This document shows, piece after piece, positions 8,801 to 15,972 of a stretch of DNA of 23,104 bases. This DNA is from Euryarchaeota archaeon UBA39. GTDB lineage: Archaea > Thermoplasmatota > Poseidoniia > Poseidoniales > Thalassarchaeaceae. Position numbers and translations under genes: made by a program. The notes under the pieces are model-generated. The model was not told where the DNA came from. It ran no database searches and was given only the letters and a program-made list of their open reading frames with translations. Position 1 is the first letter of the stretch, and each line of letters begins with the position of its first letter. Where the stretch lies: positions 2,225 through 25,328 of the forward strand of contig DAQW01000041.1 of the NCBI GenBank assembly GCA_002503045.1, in the 5' to 3' direction.

Positions 8801-10666
8801 ACTCCTTTGACTTATATCTGGTCTGTTGAATTATACAATGAGTTGCCTTCTCCTGATCTTCAAGTTTCTAGAGATAGCAACCTGTCTTCATCTGAAGTAA
8901 CTCTGGATGCTAGGGGTACTGTAGATCCAGAGGGTGACCAAATTACATACAGTCTTCATTCCAATATTGATGGAGAATTGGGATCTCGTTCATCTCATCT
9001 TCATAATGGTCAAAGTGCTCCACCAGAAGGAGTGTGGATCGGTCATTTATCTCCTGGTGCACATACAATCACATTGGGTGTAGGTGATTCTGATTCATCT
9101 CATTCTGGTTTGGAAGCAACACTTTCTATGCTCTTGATTGTGAATAATTCTGTACCTGTTGCTATTATTTCTTCTCCATCAACCGGCTATTCTACAGATT
9201 CATCGGACCTCATTCGTTTTGATTCATCAGGTTCTGGAGATTGGGATTTATCATGCGATTCATCTCCAGATTTTATGTCTCAAATTATCTGCAACCCGTA
9301 CATCGGATCCAGTGATTTAGTCAGTGTTCTTTGGACTTCCAATCTATTGACTAATCCATTAGGAAGTGGATGGATTGTTGATGCAAGGTTACCAGCAGGT
9401 ATTCACGATGTCACTCTAACTGTTGATGATGGTTCAGGTCAAGTAGCTCAGAGTACAATTAGAATCGATGTTTCAGCAAGTGCCCCTCTCTTAATTCTAG
9501 ATTCACCTGTTCCTGGTGCAGTAGTGAATAGTGATGCACCTGTATTGTTTGACTTCCGTCAATCCTATGACCCTGATGGTGATTTATTCAATGTTACAAT
9601 TACTAGTGATATTGAATCTGAACCGATGGTTGAAAATGGTTCAATTGAATATTGGTATAATGATTATTTGTCAGCTGGAGACCATACTCTAACATTTACA
9701 TTAACAGATGAAAATGGATTATCAAGAGTTCATACACAGTCAATTCAAGTTCTTCCCTCTGATCCTTTTGCAGTGATTGCGAATATCTCTGAAGGGACCT
9801 CAATACCGCCGGGAGGAGAAATTGAGGTAATTGGTGCAGATTCTTATGATTATGATGATGACATTTTCCGATATGAATGGAGAATAGATTCGCCAAGCGG
9901 AACAGTAGTATCCACAATGCAGAATTTCACCTATAAACCAACACCTGGTCTTCATTTAATCCATCTTACAGTCATCGACCAACGTGGAGGCATTAGTACT
10001 GCAAGCGTGAACATTACTTCCCTTTCTAGTTCACCAAGACTTAGTGATTTGATGTATGAGCCTTCAGAAATTGTTGCTGATGAATCATATCAAATGGTGA
10101 TTTCAGTAATTTTAGATGACCCTGATGGGACAACAAATCAAGTCCAGGCAAGAATTGCAATGAATGGAGTCGGTGAAATCATATCACTCAATGACAATGG
10201 ATCTGGAGCAGATACATTAGCAGGTGATGGAGTTTGGACTGGTTCAACCTCATGGTCTCCTCTTGGTACGGGATATGCAAAAATTGAGGCATGGGCTACA
10301 GATGGAGACTCAGTTTCTTTGCCGATTTCAGAGCAACTTGAGGTGAAGGGACCTATCGATTCAGGTGGAATATTTGCATCTATTTCAGAAGATTTAGGCA
10401 ACATTGTTCTTGCAATAGTTGTGATGTTATTGATCGTTGGAGGAACGTTTTTACTCAATCGAAGAAGGAATTTAAAGAGAGATTTAGATTTGATAGAATC
10501 ATGGAGCAGTGTCCCGTCTAACTCTACTCAATCATGGGATGGAACTAGTGAAGTTGATGCAGAACTGAATGAGGAAAATACACCAAATACTGAGGTGGAA
10601 ACTGAAAATCAAGATGATGACTCTAACAAGATTAGAGGTTCAGATTTAGATTGGGATTCAGTCTGA
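5846..10666 (+). CDS. Giant surface protein: right-handed beta-helix plus PKD/cadherin-like domains, C-terminal anchor
   Basis: A 1606-residue predicted extracellular protein. ATG 5846 is chosen because it places a classical signal peptide (MHRRASLLVVLFMLASASS) at the N-terminus; the frame is open back to a TTG at 5768 without useful features. Residues about 45-650 contain repeated short strands of the parallel beta-helix type (NLTIDNSDFGVTIYGS, LIEENDCIGFRG, IHLMKSS and many similar turns), as in NosD/CASH-like proteins that bind or process carbohydrates. From about residue 790 to 1390 come several PKD/Ig-like domains (GEVIFNASETWDLENQDLTYSW, TLDARGTVDPEGDQITY, FDFRQSYDPDGDLFNVT, GADSYDYDDDIFRYEW). 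An Ig-like segment follows, then one membrane helix at about 1518-1537 (NIVLAIVVMLLIVGGTFLLN), basic RRR, and an acidic 65-residue tail ending LDWDSV. About 30 N-x-S/T sequons were counted by eye. Likely roles are adhesion or glycan binding; catalytic activity cannot be claimed. The gene end overlaps the glycosyltransferase by nine bases. Confidence 0.85.
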   Translation: MHRRASLLVVLFMLASASSVIPSFSNVEDTMDSNLVASSKAVTTWSGVVQLQSSYTVQSSDELRVLAGTSIEMPIGSRIYVEGRLTVLGEETSPVVIMSGISTQSHEGLQFNTTSNNRGSVIRNLTIDNSDFGVTIYGSNPFLDNLTILDPDYVGVDMFSSATPVIKNLHIDEAGQDLHGFSSTWRYGIGLSVGASSAPVVTGLHVNDAITRGVNVWGGSGGLIRDVNIHNITLATQAIATGIWVEDSILLFENVSVNRSDHGVYVRHISESSTTRPTFRDLTVENSMYVGIFVERYNHSLYSNIPMNAQFENLVLRGTGGPNSKAPGQCTAALNVNTSGVYLENSLIEENDCIGFRGYMMGPSTIINGLTIRDSGDSSSNEIPLQSGFYLRSANWAPTIDDLEVSGSIGAGIHLMKSSLRGSNWNVHNNSGIGLHIQESHPEIEGLESTDNGLNGVFVYDSSNVLLVNASSSRNGANATEISEGVGFLYHESNTLTANTKDVTCRTCSSIDDAQGGVMAQDSIDLVLENHTISLPSGVGPAISIDNSGITFPGVVSIRGMSIYQDESSSQAVVISSSDAIIEDLVLSGNHTGIIWSGVGSSGLNSYLNNSILSGQNCLLLSNHANLTIHSPDYTSCSGGFTVQSSKISFVDAPDASGLQLTQPGLAQTNLVQWISSGTPPSINQGGVAQFDVMWMIHVWSVNQNGFGLPYSVVNLSFDQIENPIQHTVPYAGNSVLGPFVGTRTTSQGTTNVNQFWTGCEYSSNRNDTGPELLDMDKTSICEIQLPDQPPLILWSTPIDEQLFPSGGEVIFNASETWDLENQDLTYSWTSSLDGNLVASCLQGTTTGDNKSYFIANNQSSGCLSDGTHDITLEVCDTSNNCASEIRRIELTNLPPSISVVLDPSADVTNRILLSRTQILHINASASIDPENQPFQTSLDVSFSEWADDPGDCSTPNCSLEYNVSFEDSPNAVFDLTFVIGDGLNTPLTYIWSVELYNELPSPDLQVSRDSNLSSSEVTLDARGTVDPEGDQITYSLHSNIDGELGSRSSHLHNGQSAPPEGVWIGHLSPGAHTITLGVGDSDSSHSGLEATLSMLLIVNNSVPVAIISSPSTGYSTDSSDLIRFDSSGSGDWDLSCDSSPDFMSQIICNPYIGSSDLVSVLWTSNLLTNPLGSGWIVDARLPAGIHDVTLTVDDGSGQVAQSTIRIDVSASAPLLILDSPVPGAVVNSDAPVLFDFRQSYDPDGDLFNVTITSDIESEPMVENGSIEYWYNDYLSAGDHTLTFTLTDENGLSRVHTQSIQVLPSDPFAVIANISEGTSIPPGGEIEVIGADSYDYDDDIFRYEWRIDSPSGTVVSTMQNFTYKPTPGLHLIHLTVIDQRGGISTASVNITSLSSSPRLSDLMYEPSEIVADESYQMVISVILDDPDGTTNQVQARIAMNGVGEIISLNDNGSGADTLAGDGVWTGSTSWSPLGTGYAKIEAWATDGDSVSLPISEQLEVKGPIDSGGIFASISEDLGNIVLAIVVMLLIVGGTFLLNRRRNLKRDLDLIESWSSVPSNSTQSWDGTSEVDAELNEENTPNTEVETENQDDDSNKIRGSDLDWDSV

Positions 10667-11395
10667 TTTAGGGCCCCAAGGAGTCTTTGCCTTGGCTAGG
10701 CCGAACCTCATACCGAACAGGAATCTGAGATTTTTCCATCCATCTCCCCATGTATTGATTTCTGCTTCTCCAACACGAATTCTGTAAGGGACACTGATTT
10801 CAATTGCCTTCTTCTTTCCAATGTATCTTCGTGCTCTAATCTTGAATTCTTCAGAAAGTGGCATTCCATCGTTAGTTGGTCTAACACGTTGGTCTTCAAG
10901 AATTGATTTTCTGAAAACCCACATTCCACTTTGAGAATCGTGGACCCCGTACCAAAATAAGAAGCGAGCGGTGGTTGATAGTACCCAGTTTCCAAATCCA
11001 TGAAGTCCAGACATAGCACCATCTTCAGCGCGTTTTAATCGATCACATGTAATCCAAGATAGATCTTCTTCAATTAATTTTCTAACAAGTCCTGGAACTT
11101 CTTCTCCAGGGTAAGTACAATCAGCATCCATTGTGATAATTATCTCACCTGGTGCCATTGCAAACCCTGTTCTGTATGCTCTTCCATATCCCTTTCTCGG
11201 TTCAAGATAAACAGTAGCTCCTTCTTGTTCTGCCAATTCTCGAGTTTTATCTGTTGAATTTCCATCTATGATTAAGAAATCAAGCTTCTCACACCACCCA
11301 TCATTGGGTACTGAACGGATGGTATCTACTATTGCTGCTTCTTCGTTTCGAGTAGGAATCACCACAGTCACATGGACTGGTAATGCGTCTGCCAT
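10658..11395 (-). CDS. Family 2 glycosyltransferase, dolichyl-phosphate sugar synthase-like
   Basis: A 245-residue GT-A fold enzyme. Visible motifs are the nucleotide-binding opening strand VVIPTRNEEAAI, LIIDGNSTDKT, the GYGRAYRTGF segment typical of DPM1/dolichyl-phosphate glucose synthases, the metal-binding DAD in TMDADCTYPGEE, and the acceptor-side SQSGMWVFRKS and IRVGEAEINTWGDGWKN blocks. There is no C-terminal transmembrane segment, so it is the short, soluble or peripheral type. Such enzymes move a sugar from a nucleotide donor to a lipid phosphate at the inner face of the membrane, feeding N-glycosylation of surface proteins. Its position between two large sequon-bearing surface genes suits that role, but the donor and acceptor are not determinable. 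ATG 11395 is the natural start, eight residues before the first strand. The stop region overlaps the convergent beta-helix gene by nine bases. Confidence 0.88.
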   Translation of the reverse strand: MADALPVHVTVVIPTRNEEAAIVDTIRSVPNDGWCEKLDFLIIDGNSTDKTRELAEQEGATVYLEPRKGYGRAYRTGFAMAPGEIIITMDADCTYPGEEVPGLVRKLIEEDLSWITCDRLKRAEDGAMSGLHGFGNWVLSTTARFLFWYGVHDSQSGMWVFRKSILEDQRVRPTNDGMPLSEEFKIRARRYIGKKKAIEISVPYRIRVGEAEINTWGDGWKNLRFLFGMRFGLAKAKTPWGPKSD

Positions 11396-11496
11396 GTATC
11401 AAAGGGCAGGGTTCTTCGTTTTGAATCATTCCGAAAAACGTCTAAATTCTCAACTTCTGGATTTTCTATTCGACGCAATTGATTTACACGTAGTGT
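11396..11496. promoter_or_regulatory. Divergent intergenic region, promoters not resolved
   Basis: These 101 bases separate the glycosyltransferase start from the Ca2+-repeat operon. AT-rich TTTTCTATT at 11463-11471 lies about 26 bases before ATG 11497, a spacing that would suit a TATA box for a leaderless transcript. This is suggestive only, and nothing else distinctive is seen. Confidence 0.25.
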
Positions 11497-13923
11497 ATGA
11501 CTCCATGTGCGATGGAGCGCGGGCACTCTTTCACCTCGGCCCCGAATCAGAGCTTGATTCCACGTCGTTTTTTTGCAACATCTCTCGTTTTTTGTTTGTT
11601 CATTTCCATATTGCCCAGTGCTATTGCAGACGATGACTGGTCAACTGCAAACGTTCTCACTGATGGTAGTAGTTCATCGGATGCAGTTGATGCGTCTGGA
11701 GATTCAGAAGATTGGTGGACCATTGATTTGGTAACTGGCGACAGAGTGCAGATTCAGGTTAGTTCCTCAACAGGTGATTATGGATTCGACCTCTTTGGTT
11801 GCTTTGGAACAGACCATTGGGAAGGAAAGGTCCAGATTTGGGATGCGAATTTTGTGAATGGAGTTCCTGAAAGAGCGGACAAACGATTCGATCAGGATTT
11901 TGGAAGTAGTGGATCTACATCAATTACAGCAACCGTCAATCCTTCTGCAGCAGAATGGGGCTCTCATGCAGGGTCGACGACATGGTACATCATGGTAAGA
12001 TCAAAGGACACTTGTGCACGTGATGATTTTGATTATACAGTTACTCCTACAATCGACAAATACGATAGAGATTCAGATTCAGATGGTTTTGCTGATCGTG
12101 AAGATGATTGTGATAATACTGAGGGAACTTCAACAGAGGATAGGAAGGGTTGCCCCGATGGTGATTCAGACGGTTGGTCAGATAGTGGTGATCGTTTCCC
12201 AACTGATGGCACTCAGTGGGTAGACAGCGATGGGGATGGATATGGAGATAATTCAGCACCTGCAAACCGTCCGGATCATTGTCCACAATATTTCGGCAAT
12301 TCAGATCAAGATCGATTTGGCTGTCGTGATTCTGATGCAGATGGTTGGTCAGATCCCGATCCTACTGCAATTTTCTCAACCGAATCGTGGAATGTTTCTG
12401 ATGGAGCAGATGCCTTCGATACCGATTCTACCCAATGGTCAGATTTCGATTTAGATGGTTATGGGGATAATTGGGATGATCCTTCATGGAATGAGAGTAG
12501 GGCAATGAATGGATTGGGAGTATGGTTTGTTGGTGCTACAGAACCTGATGCCTGTCCAACAAGAGTAGGGCAATCGTTTGAGGATCGTTTGGGTTGTCCC
12601 GATTCTGATGGTGATGGATGGTCGAATCCAGATGAGTCATGGAAAGCAGAAAACGGGTCCGATGCTTTCCCTGGAGATCCAACTCAATGGTCTGATAGAG
12701 ATTTAGATGGTTTTGGAGACAATCCTGATGGTACCAATTCCGATGCATTTCCAGATAATCCAACTCAATGGTCAGATACAGATGGTGATGGTTGGGGGGA
12801 CAATCAGAACCCTGCTGCGTCACAGATTGATGCATTCCCCAATGAACCAAGCCAATGGGTAGATTCAGATTCAGATGGATTTGGAGATAATTCTTCAGGA
12901 TTCCAAGCAGATTCTTGCAAGGATCGAGCAGGAACTTCTACCATGGACCGATTTGGTTGTCCAGATGCAGATGGCGATGGTTACAGTAATTCTGATTCAG
13001 AATGGCCAGCACATCCAGAAGGATTTGCTGACGCATTCAATGATCAATCAACACAATGGGCAGATACTGATGGCGATGGTTTTGGAGACAATAATGCAGA
13101 AGGTGCATGGCGTCCAGATGCTTGTCCAGCTACTAATGGTGGTTCCACTATTGACAGATGGGGTTGTCCAGATGGAGATGGCGATGGAGCAAGTGATCCT
13201 CAAATTCAGGCAGGTTGGTTACCACATCCTGCTGGCTTAGCTGATGCATTCCCCGAGGATGCTAGTCAATGGCGAGACCTTGATGGAGATGGATATGGGG
13301 ATGAACCAGTAGGAACAGATCCAGACCGTTGTAAGGATACTCCTGGAACTAGTACCGAAGATCGGTTTGGATGTACAGATACAGATGGCGATGGTTGGAG
13401 TGATTTAGGAGACCGTTTCCCAATGGATGTAACCCAATGGTTTGATGCTGATGGAGATGGATACGGTGACAATAGTTGGGGCAATATGCCTGATTCGTGC
13501 CCCGAGGCTTCATTGGCTGATGGAATAAGTCTTCTCGACAGGTTAGGTTGTCCAGATCTTGACGGAGATGGGTATAGCGATCCAGATGATAGTTGGGGTG
13601 CAAGTCCGAATGGGACTGCAGACGCCTTCCCTCAAAATAGGGTACAATGGTCTGACCTTGATGGTGATGGCTTTGGAGACAATGGTATCGGCTCATTACG
13701 TGATGATTGTCCAGAGGTAACTGGAGAATCAACCATTGATTTACAAGGATGCCCCGATGCGAATGGCGATGGTTATTCTGACAGCTTTGGATTCTTGAAC
13801 TCGCAATACATGTTGATGGCATCAAATCCAACTTCTGCAATGCTCACATACATCATACCAATCGGTATTTTCTTCATTACTATTCTTGGTATGATGGTTG
13901 TTAGAAGAGGAGGTGAATCTTGA
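11497..13923 (+). CDS. Ca2+-binding thrombospondin type 3-like repeat surface protein
   Basis: An 808-residue extracellular protein, first gene of a two-gene operon. The signal segment RRFFATSLVFCLFISILPS ends in a predicted AIA cleavage site, before DDDWS. Starts at ATG 11497, ATG 11512 or TTG 11554 are all possible; 11497 is given. Residues about 46-185 form a domain resembling bacterial pre-peptidase C-terminal (PPC) beta-sandwiches (SEDWWTIDLVTGDRVQIQV, then TWYIMVRSKDTCA). Residues about 189-765 are Asp-rich repeats: nine copies of QWxDxDxDGxGDx, interleaved with eight D-C-(P)...GCxDxxxDG units. Each C...GC unit has two Cys about 15 apart, so disulfides are likely. The spacing of Asp and Asn matches thrombospondin type 3 Ca2+ loops. 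One membrane helix (MLTYIIPIGIFFITILGMMVV) precedes a tiny tail RRGGES. It is probably a rigid Ca2+-stabilised stalk or adhesin; the binding partner is unknown. Confidence 0.88.
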   Translation: MTPCAMERGHSFTSAPNQSLIPRRFFATSLVFCLFISILPSAIADDDWSTANVLTDGSSSSDAVDASGDSEDWWTIDLVTGDRVQIQVSSSTGDYGFDLFGCFGTDHWEGKVQIWDANFVNGVPERADKRFDQDFGSSGSTSITATVNPSAAEWGSHAGSTTWYIMVRSKDTCARDDFDYTVTPTIDKYDRDSDSDGFADREDDCDNTEGTSTEDRKGCPDGDSDGWSDSGDRFPTDGTQWVDSDGDGYGDNSAPANRPDHCPQYFGNSDQDRFGCRDSDADGWSDPDPTAIFSTESWNVSDGADAFDTDSTQWSDFDLDGYGDNWDDPSWNESRAMNGLGVWFVGATEPDACPTRVGQSFEDRLGCPDSDGDGWSNPDESWKAENGSDAFPGDPTQWSDRDLDGFGDNPDGTNSDAFPDNPTQWSDTDGDGWGDNQNPAASQIDAFPNEPSQWVDSDSDGFGDNSSGFQADSCKDRAGTSTMDRFGCPDADGDGYSNSDSEWPAHPEGFADAFNDQSTQWADTDGDGFGDNNAEGAWRPDACPATNGGSTIDRWGCPDGDGDGASDPQIQAGWLPHPAGLADAFPEDASQWRDLDGDGYGDEPVGTDPDRCKDTPGTSTEDRFGCTDTDGDGWSDLGDRFPMDVTQWFDADGDGYGDNSWGNMPDSCPEASLADGISLLDRLGCPDLDGDGYSDPDDSWGASPNGTADAFPQNRVQWSDLDGDGFGDNGIGSLRDDCPEVTGESTIDLQGCPDANGDGYSDSFGFLNSQYMLMASNPTSAMLTYIIPIGIFFITILGMMVVRRGGES
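12061..13790 (+). repeat. Intragenic Ca2+-loop repeat array, 8 C-GCxD units / 9 QW units
   Basis: Degenerate coding repeats. GCxD codons recur near 12148, 12319, 12592, 12955, 13162, 13369, 13546 and 13748, giving units of about 57-121 codons. The longer units carry extra QW-type modules, most clearly two in a row around 12685-12810. The DNA is rich in GATGG(A/C/T)GATGG-like words, which makes unequal recombination plausible. The array is the source of His/Leu-rich spurious frames on the other strand. Confidence 0.85.
13909..13916 (+). promoter_or_regulatory. Near-perfect Shine-Dalgarno (GGAGGTGA) inside the end of the Ca2+-repeat gene
   Basis: GGAGGTGA precedes the ATG at 13923 by six bases and lies within the last codons of the upstream gene. 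The stop of that gene and the ATG share a base (TGATG). The motif fixes the start of the downstream gene and indicates translational coupling. A TTG at 13920 is directly adjacent and less likely. Confidence 0.8.
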
Positions 13924-15263
13924 TGAGACAAGGATATGTTACAATTTTGTCAATATTGTTATTGTTGCCATTAGCTACTCTGACAGTTAGTGCAGAATCA
14001 GGAATCGGACTTGAAGAAAGAAGAGTAGATGCCATGGATATGGATAGTGATGGTTTCCCTGATATGTTGAGTACAATTTTTGCCATCAATTCCACCCAAG
14101 ATAGCCAGGTGGGAGTTCAGGTAATTGTCGAGACAGACCGATTAGTGATTCCATTTTGGGAGAATATGACTCTCACTGCGGGCGAAATGAAGTTTGGTTC
14201 GATAGATATCTATGCATGGGAAGATGGGGATTATCATCTTAGAATGTTAATTTGGGATCATGGTTTGGAAGTAATAACTGAGGAAGTTGATCTCGGTTCT
14301 TTCGATTTAACTACGGCACTTTCTCCACCCACATTGGGTTTAGAATTGCAAGCTGAAGATTCGATTTTTACTGGTGATGAATGCCAGATTCTTCGCTCGT
14401 TTTCTGATGATGTTGGTCAGCAATACGATGCTTTAGGAGTTGTTTCTCTGACAGGTGTTCCTTGGCAAGTTCTCAATGATACTGCTCCTATTGATTGTTC
14501 ATCATGGCCTGCTGGAACGTATTCAGTATCTTTGCAATATACAAACGAACTAGGTTTTGGGGCCTCAACTACAGTTGAAGTCACAATCGAAAATCATCCT
14601 GCACCTGATTTCTCAATTCTTGTGAATGGTCAAAATCAACGTATGGGGATGGGTTGTTCTGTTGTTGCAGTTCCAGCAGATAATCAAACAGATACCGACT
14701 TGGTCTTTTCTTGGTTAATCACTAATCCAAAAAATCAGGAAACTTCTGAATCTGATGTAAAGGATTTAGATTGTGGGCTTTGGGATCCAGGTGTTCACAA
14801 GGTACGAGTAACTGCCACTAATCCTCAGATGCAGACAACTACATTGGGAGTAAATGTCGTAAGATTGCCGCCAATGGATCCTAGCGATCCAAGTCTTGGA
14901 AATGTTAGTGATAATACGGCATGGCCATCGAGTTCTTCTGGGGAAGATTATGAAGCAACTCCTCTTTTCCTTAATCTTCAAGCATCTGCTGCAGCAATAG
15001 GCGGAGGAGGAATAATTTTCGGATTGATTTTTGGTATTTTCGTGGGCCTTCTCTTAACTCGTGGAAGCACCGATTCCTCTAGTAGGCTGGAAGAAGTCAT
15101 GGGGGCTGCCGCTTCATCTATGGTTGAAGGAGAAATTGAAGATCTTGCTGAAGGCTTGCCTACCTATACTGACCCTCAAGGAATTACATGGAGGCAACAT
15201 CAAGATGGCTCAATGGATTGGTGGGATGGTACAGAAGGAATTTGGGTCCGATTCGATTCATGA
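13923..15263 (+). CDS. Ig/PKD-like membrane protein with Trp-rich cytoplasmic tail
   Basis: A 446-residue predicted type I membrane protein, translationally coupled to the Ca2+-repeat gene, so the two probably form one complex. The N-terminus has a signal peptide (ILSILLLLPLATLTVSA). The ectodomain appears to be beta-rich and Ig-like: one segment opens with DAMDMDSDGFPDMLST, which itself resembles a Ca2+ loop, and a second around residues 230-310 contains FSWLITNPKNQET, typical of PKD/Ig folds. Four Cys are spread across it and could form disulfides. A Gly-rich hydrophobic helix at about 357-378 (GGGGIIFGLIFGIFVGLLL) is followed by a tail of about 68 residues. The tail's end has the Trp-rich motif WRQHQDGSMDWWDG and then IWVRFDS. 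That compact Trp motif looks like a conserved intracellular binding module. The family of the ectodomain is not recognised with certainty. The stop overlaps the thiamine pyrophosphokinase stop. Confidence 0.8.
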   Translation: MRQGYVTILSILLLLPLATLTVSAESGIGLEERRVDAMDMDSDGFPDMLSTIFAINSTQDSQVGVQVIVETDRLVIPFWENMTLTAGEMKFGSIDIYAWEDGDYHLRMLIWDHGLEVITEEVDLGSFDLTTALSPPTLGLELQAEDSIFTGDECQILRSFSDDVGQQYDALGVVSLTGVPWQVLNDTAPIDCSSWPAGTYSVSLQYTNELGFGASTTVEVTIENHPAPDFSILVNGQNQRMGMGCSVVAVPADNQTDTDLVFSWLITNPKNQETSESDVKDLDCGLWDPGVHKVRVTATNPQMQTTTLGVNVVRLPPMDPSDPSLGNVSDNTAWPSSSSGEDYEATPLFLNLQASAAAIGGGGIIFGLIFGIFVGLLLTRGSTDSSSRLEEVMGAAASSMVEGEIEDLAEGLPTYTDPQGITWRQHQDGSMDWWDGTEGIWVRFDS

Positions 15264-15851
15264 AACATGAATCAAAACAAAGACACATCCTGTAGTTGAA
15301 ATTGAAAATTCTTCTTGTGTTGTTTCATTTGAGAGTCCCTTTGATGAGAATCCAATTTCTCCATCAATATTCCATTTTAATCCACTTGTTTTCACATGAG
15401 ATTCTTCAAAACAGAAAATGGAAATTGTAGTGCTGATAGGAACATTGTAACTACTATCATTTGTATTTGTGACTCTATGGATAATCATCTCATCTAAAAC
15501 GACTCGAATATCTAGATTCTCATTTGCATTATGTAATGCAGCATAGTTGGCCAATTCATGATCGACTCTTTTTCCTGTAAACCCAAGAATGCAAATATCT
15601 AACAGATTTTTTTCTGTACATAGTTGAAGTGCTTTTGATAAGTCATTATTTTCTTGTCCTTCAACAAAAATTAACTTTTCATCCAGATGTTTTTCCTTGT
15701 TTACTGAATCTAAATCTCCAATTACTAAATCTGGAGTAATTCCGTACTCTAATGCTAAATCAGCTCCAGAATCCACTCCAATAATGAACTCAAAATCTTG
15801 TAGACAATTCATTTTAGGCCAAACCCCCGGTAAACAAAGGAGGGTTGTCAT
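15258..15851 (-). CDS. thiN: Thiamine pyrophosphokinase (thiamine diphosphokinase)
   Basis: Transfers pyrophosphate from ATP to thiamine, giving the cofactor thiamine diphosphate in one step, which is a salvage route. The 197 residues match the usual 200-220. Both family domains are visible. The N-terminal catalytic part has GVDSGADLALEYG, then PDLVIGDLDSV (the signature GDxDS), then NNDLSKAL and LGFTGKRVDHELAN. The C-terminal thiamine-binding part has SGLKWNIDG and then SSKGLSNET, close to the classic GLxYxL...GxSNE. The usual DxDxTD stretch reads GQENND here, a mild deviation that some eukaryotic members also tolerate. ATG 15851 is chosen because the first beta strand follows at once. The gene is convergent with the Ig-like membrane gene and divergent from the integrin-like gene. 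Most archaea make ThDP through ThiL, so a salvage kinase fits an organism that takes up thiamine, and horizontal origin is possible. Confidence 0.92.
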   Translation of the reverse strand: MTTLLCLPGVWPKMNCLQDFEFIIGVDSGADLALEYGITPDLVIGDLDSVNKEKHLDEKLIFVEGQENNDLSKALQLCTEKNLLDICILGFTGKRVDHELANYAALHNANENLDIRVVLDEMIIHRVTNTNDSSYNVPISTTISIFCFEESHVKTSGLKWNIDGEIGFSSKGLSNETTQEEFSISTTGCVFVLIHVS

Positions 15852-15972
15852 GTTTAGGCGATGGTCATCTAGTCCTTCATCGCACCGCTTTCAGGTCGAA
15901 AGATATGAAGCCTTTAGAGTGGGGAGGTTCATTCGCGGGCAATGGTGCTTCGGCACCGAGGGGAGTGAGATT
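15852..15972. promoter_or_regulatory. Divergent intergenic/leader region of the integrin-like gene
   Basis: These 121 bases lie between the thiamine pyrophosphokinase start and the preferred GTG start at 15973. The stretch is open in the frame of the integrin-like gene, so a start at ATG 15850 cannot be excluded. It would, however, place about 41 unlikely Arg/Ser-rich residues before the signal peptide. A stable hairpin and an SD-like GAGGGGAGTGAG (15958-15969) sit at its right end. No clear TATA box is seen. Confidence 0.4.
15944..15957 (+). promoter_or_regulatory. C(UUCG)G tetraloop hairpin upstream of the start of the integrin-like gene
   Basis: GGTGC-TTCG-GCACC is a perfect five-pair stem with the C(UUCG)G tetraloop, one of the most stable known. 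It ends 15 bases before the GTG start and right against the SD-like purine run. No T-run follows, so it is not an intrinsic terminator. In RNA it could control access to the ribosome binding site or protect the 5' end. The structure is seen directly; its role is inferred. Confidence 0.5.

Noticed and set aside
11268..11636. A 122-codon plus-strand frame overlapping the glycosyltransferase and the Ca2+-repeat gene start
   Set aside because: It lies antisense to conserved glycosyltransferase sequence and out of frame with the signal peptide, with no domain of its own.
12061..13790. CRISPR-like or tandem non-coding repeat array
   Set aside because: Periodicity is in codons, units vary in length and differ at third positions, and they encode a continuous Ca2+-binding protein.
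15944..15957. The UUCG hairpin as an intrinsic terminator
   Set aside because: No T-rich stretch follows and it lies upstream of a gene, not at the end of one.
15697..15972. N-terminal extension of the integrin-like gene back to 15697
   Set aside because: It would overlap the well-conserved start of thiamine pyrophosphokinase and place over 90 residues before a clear signal peptide.
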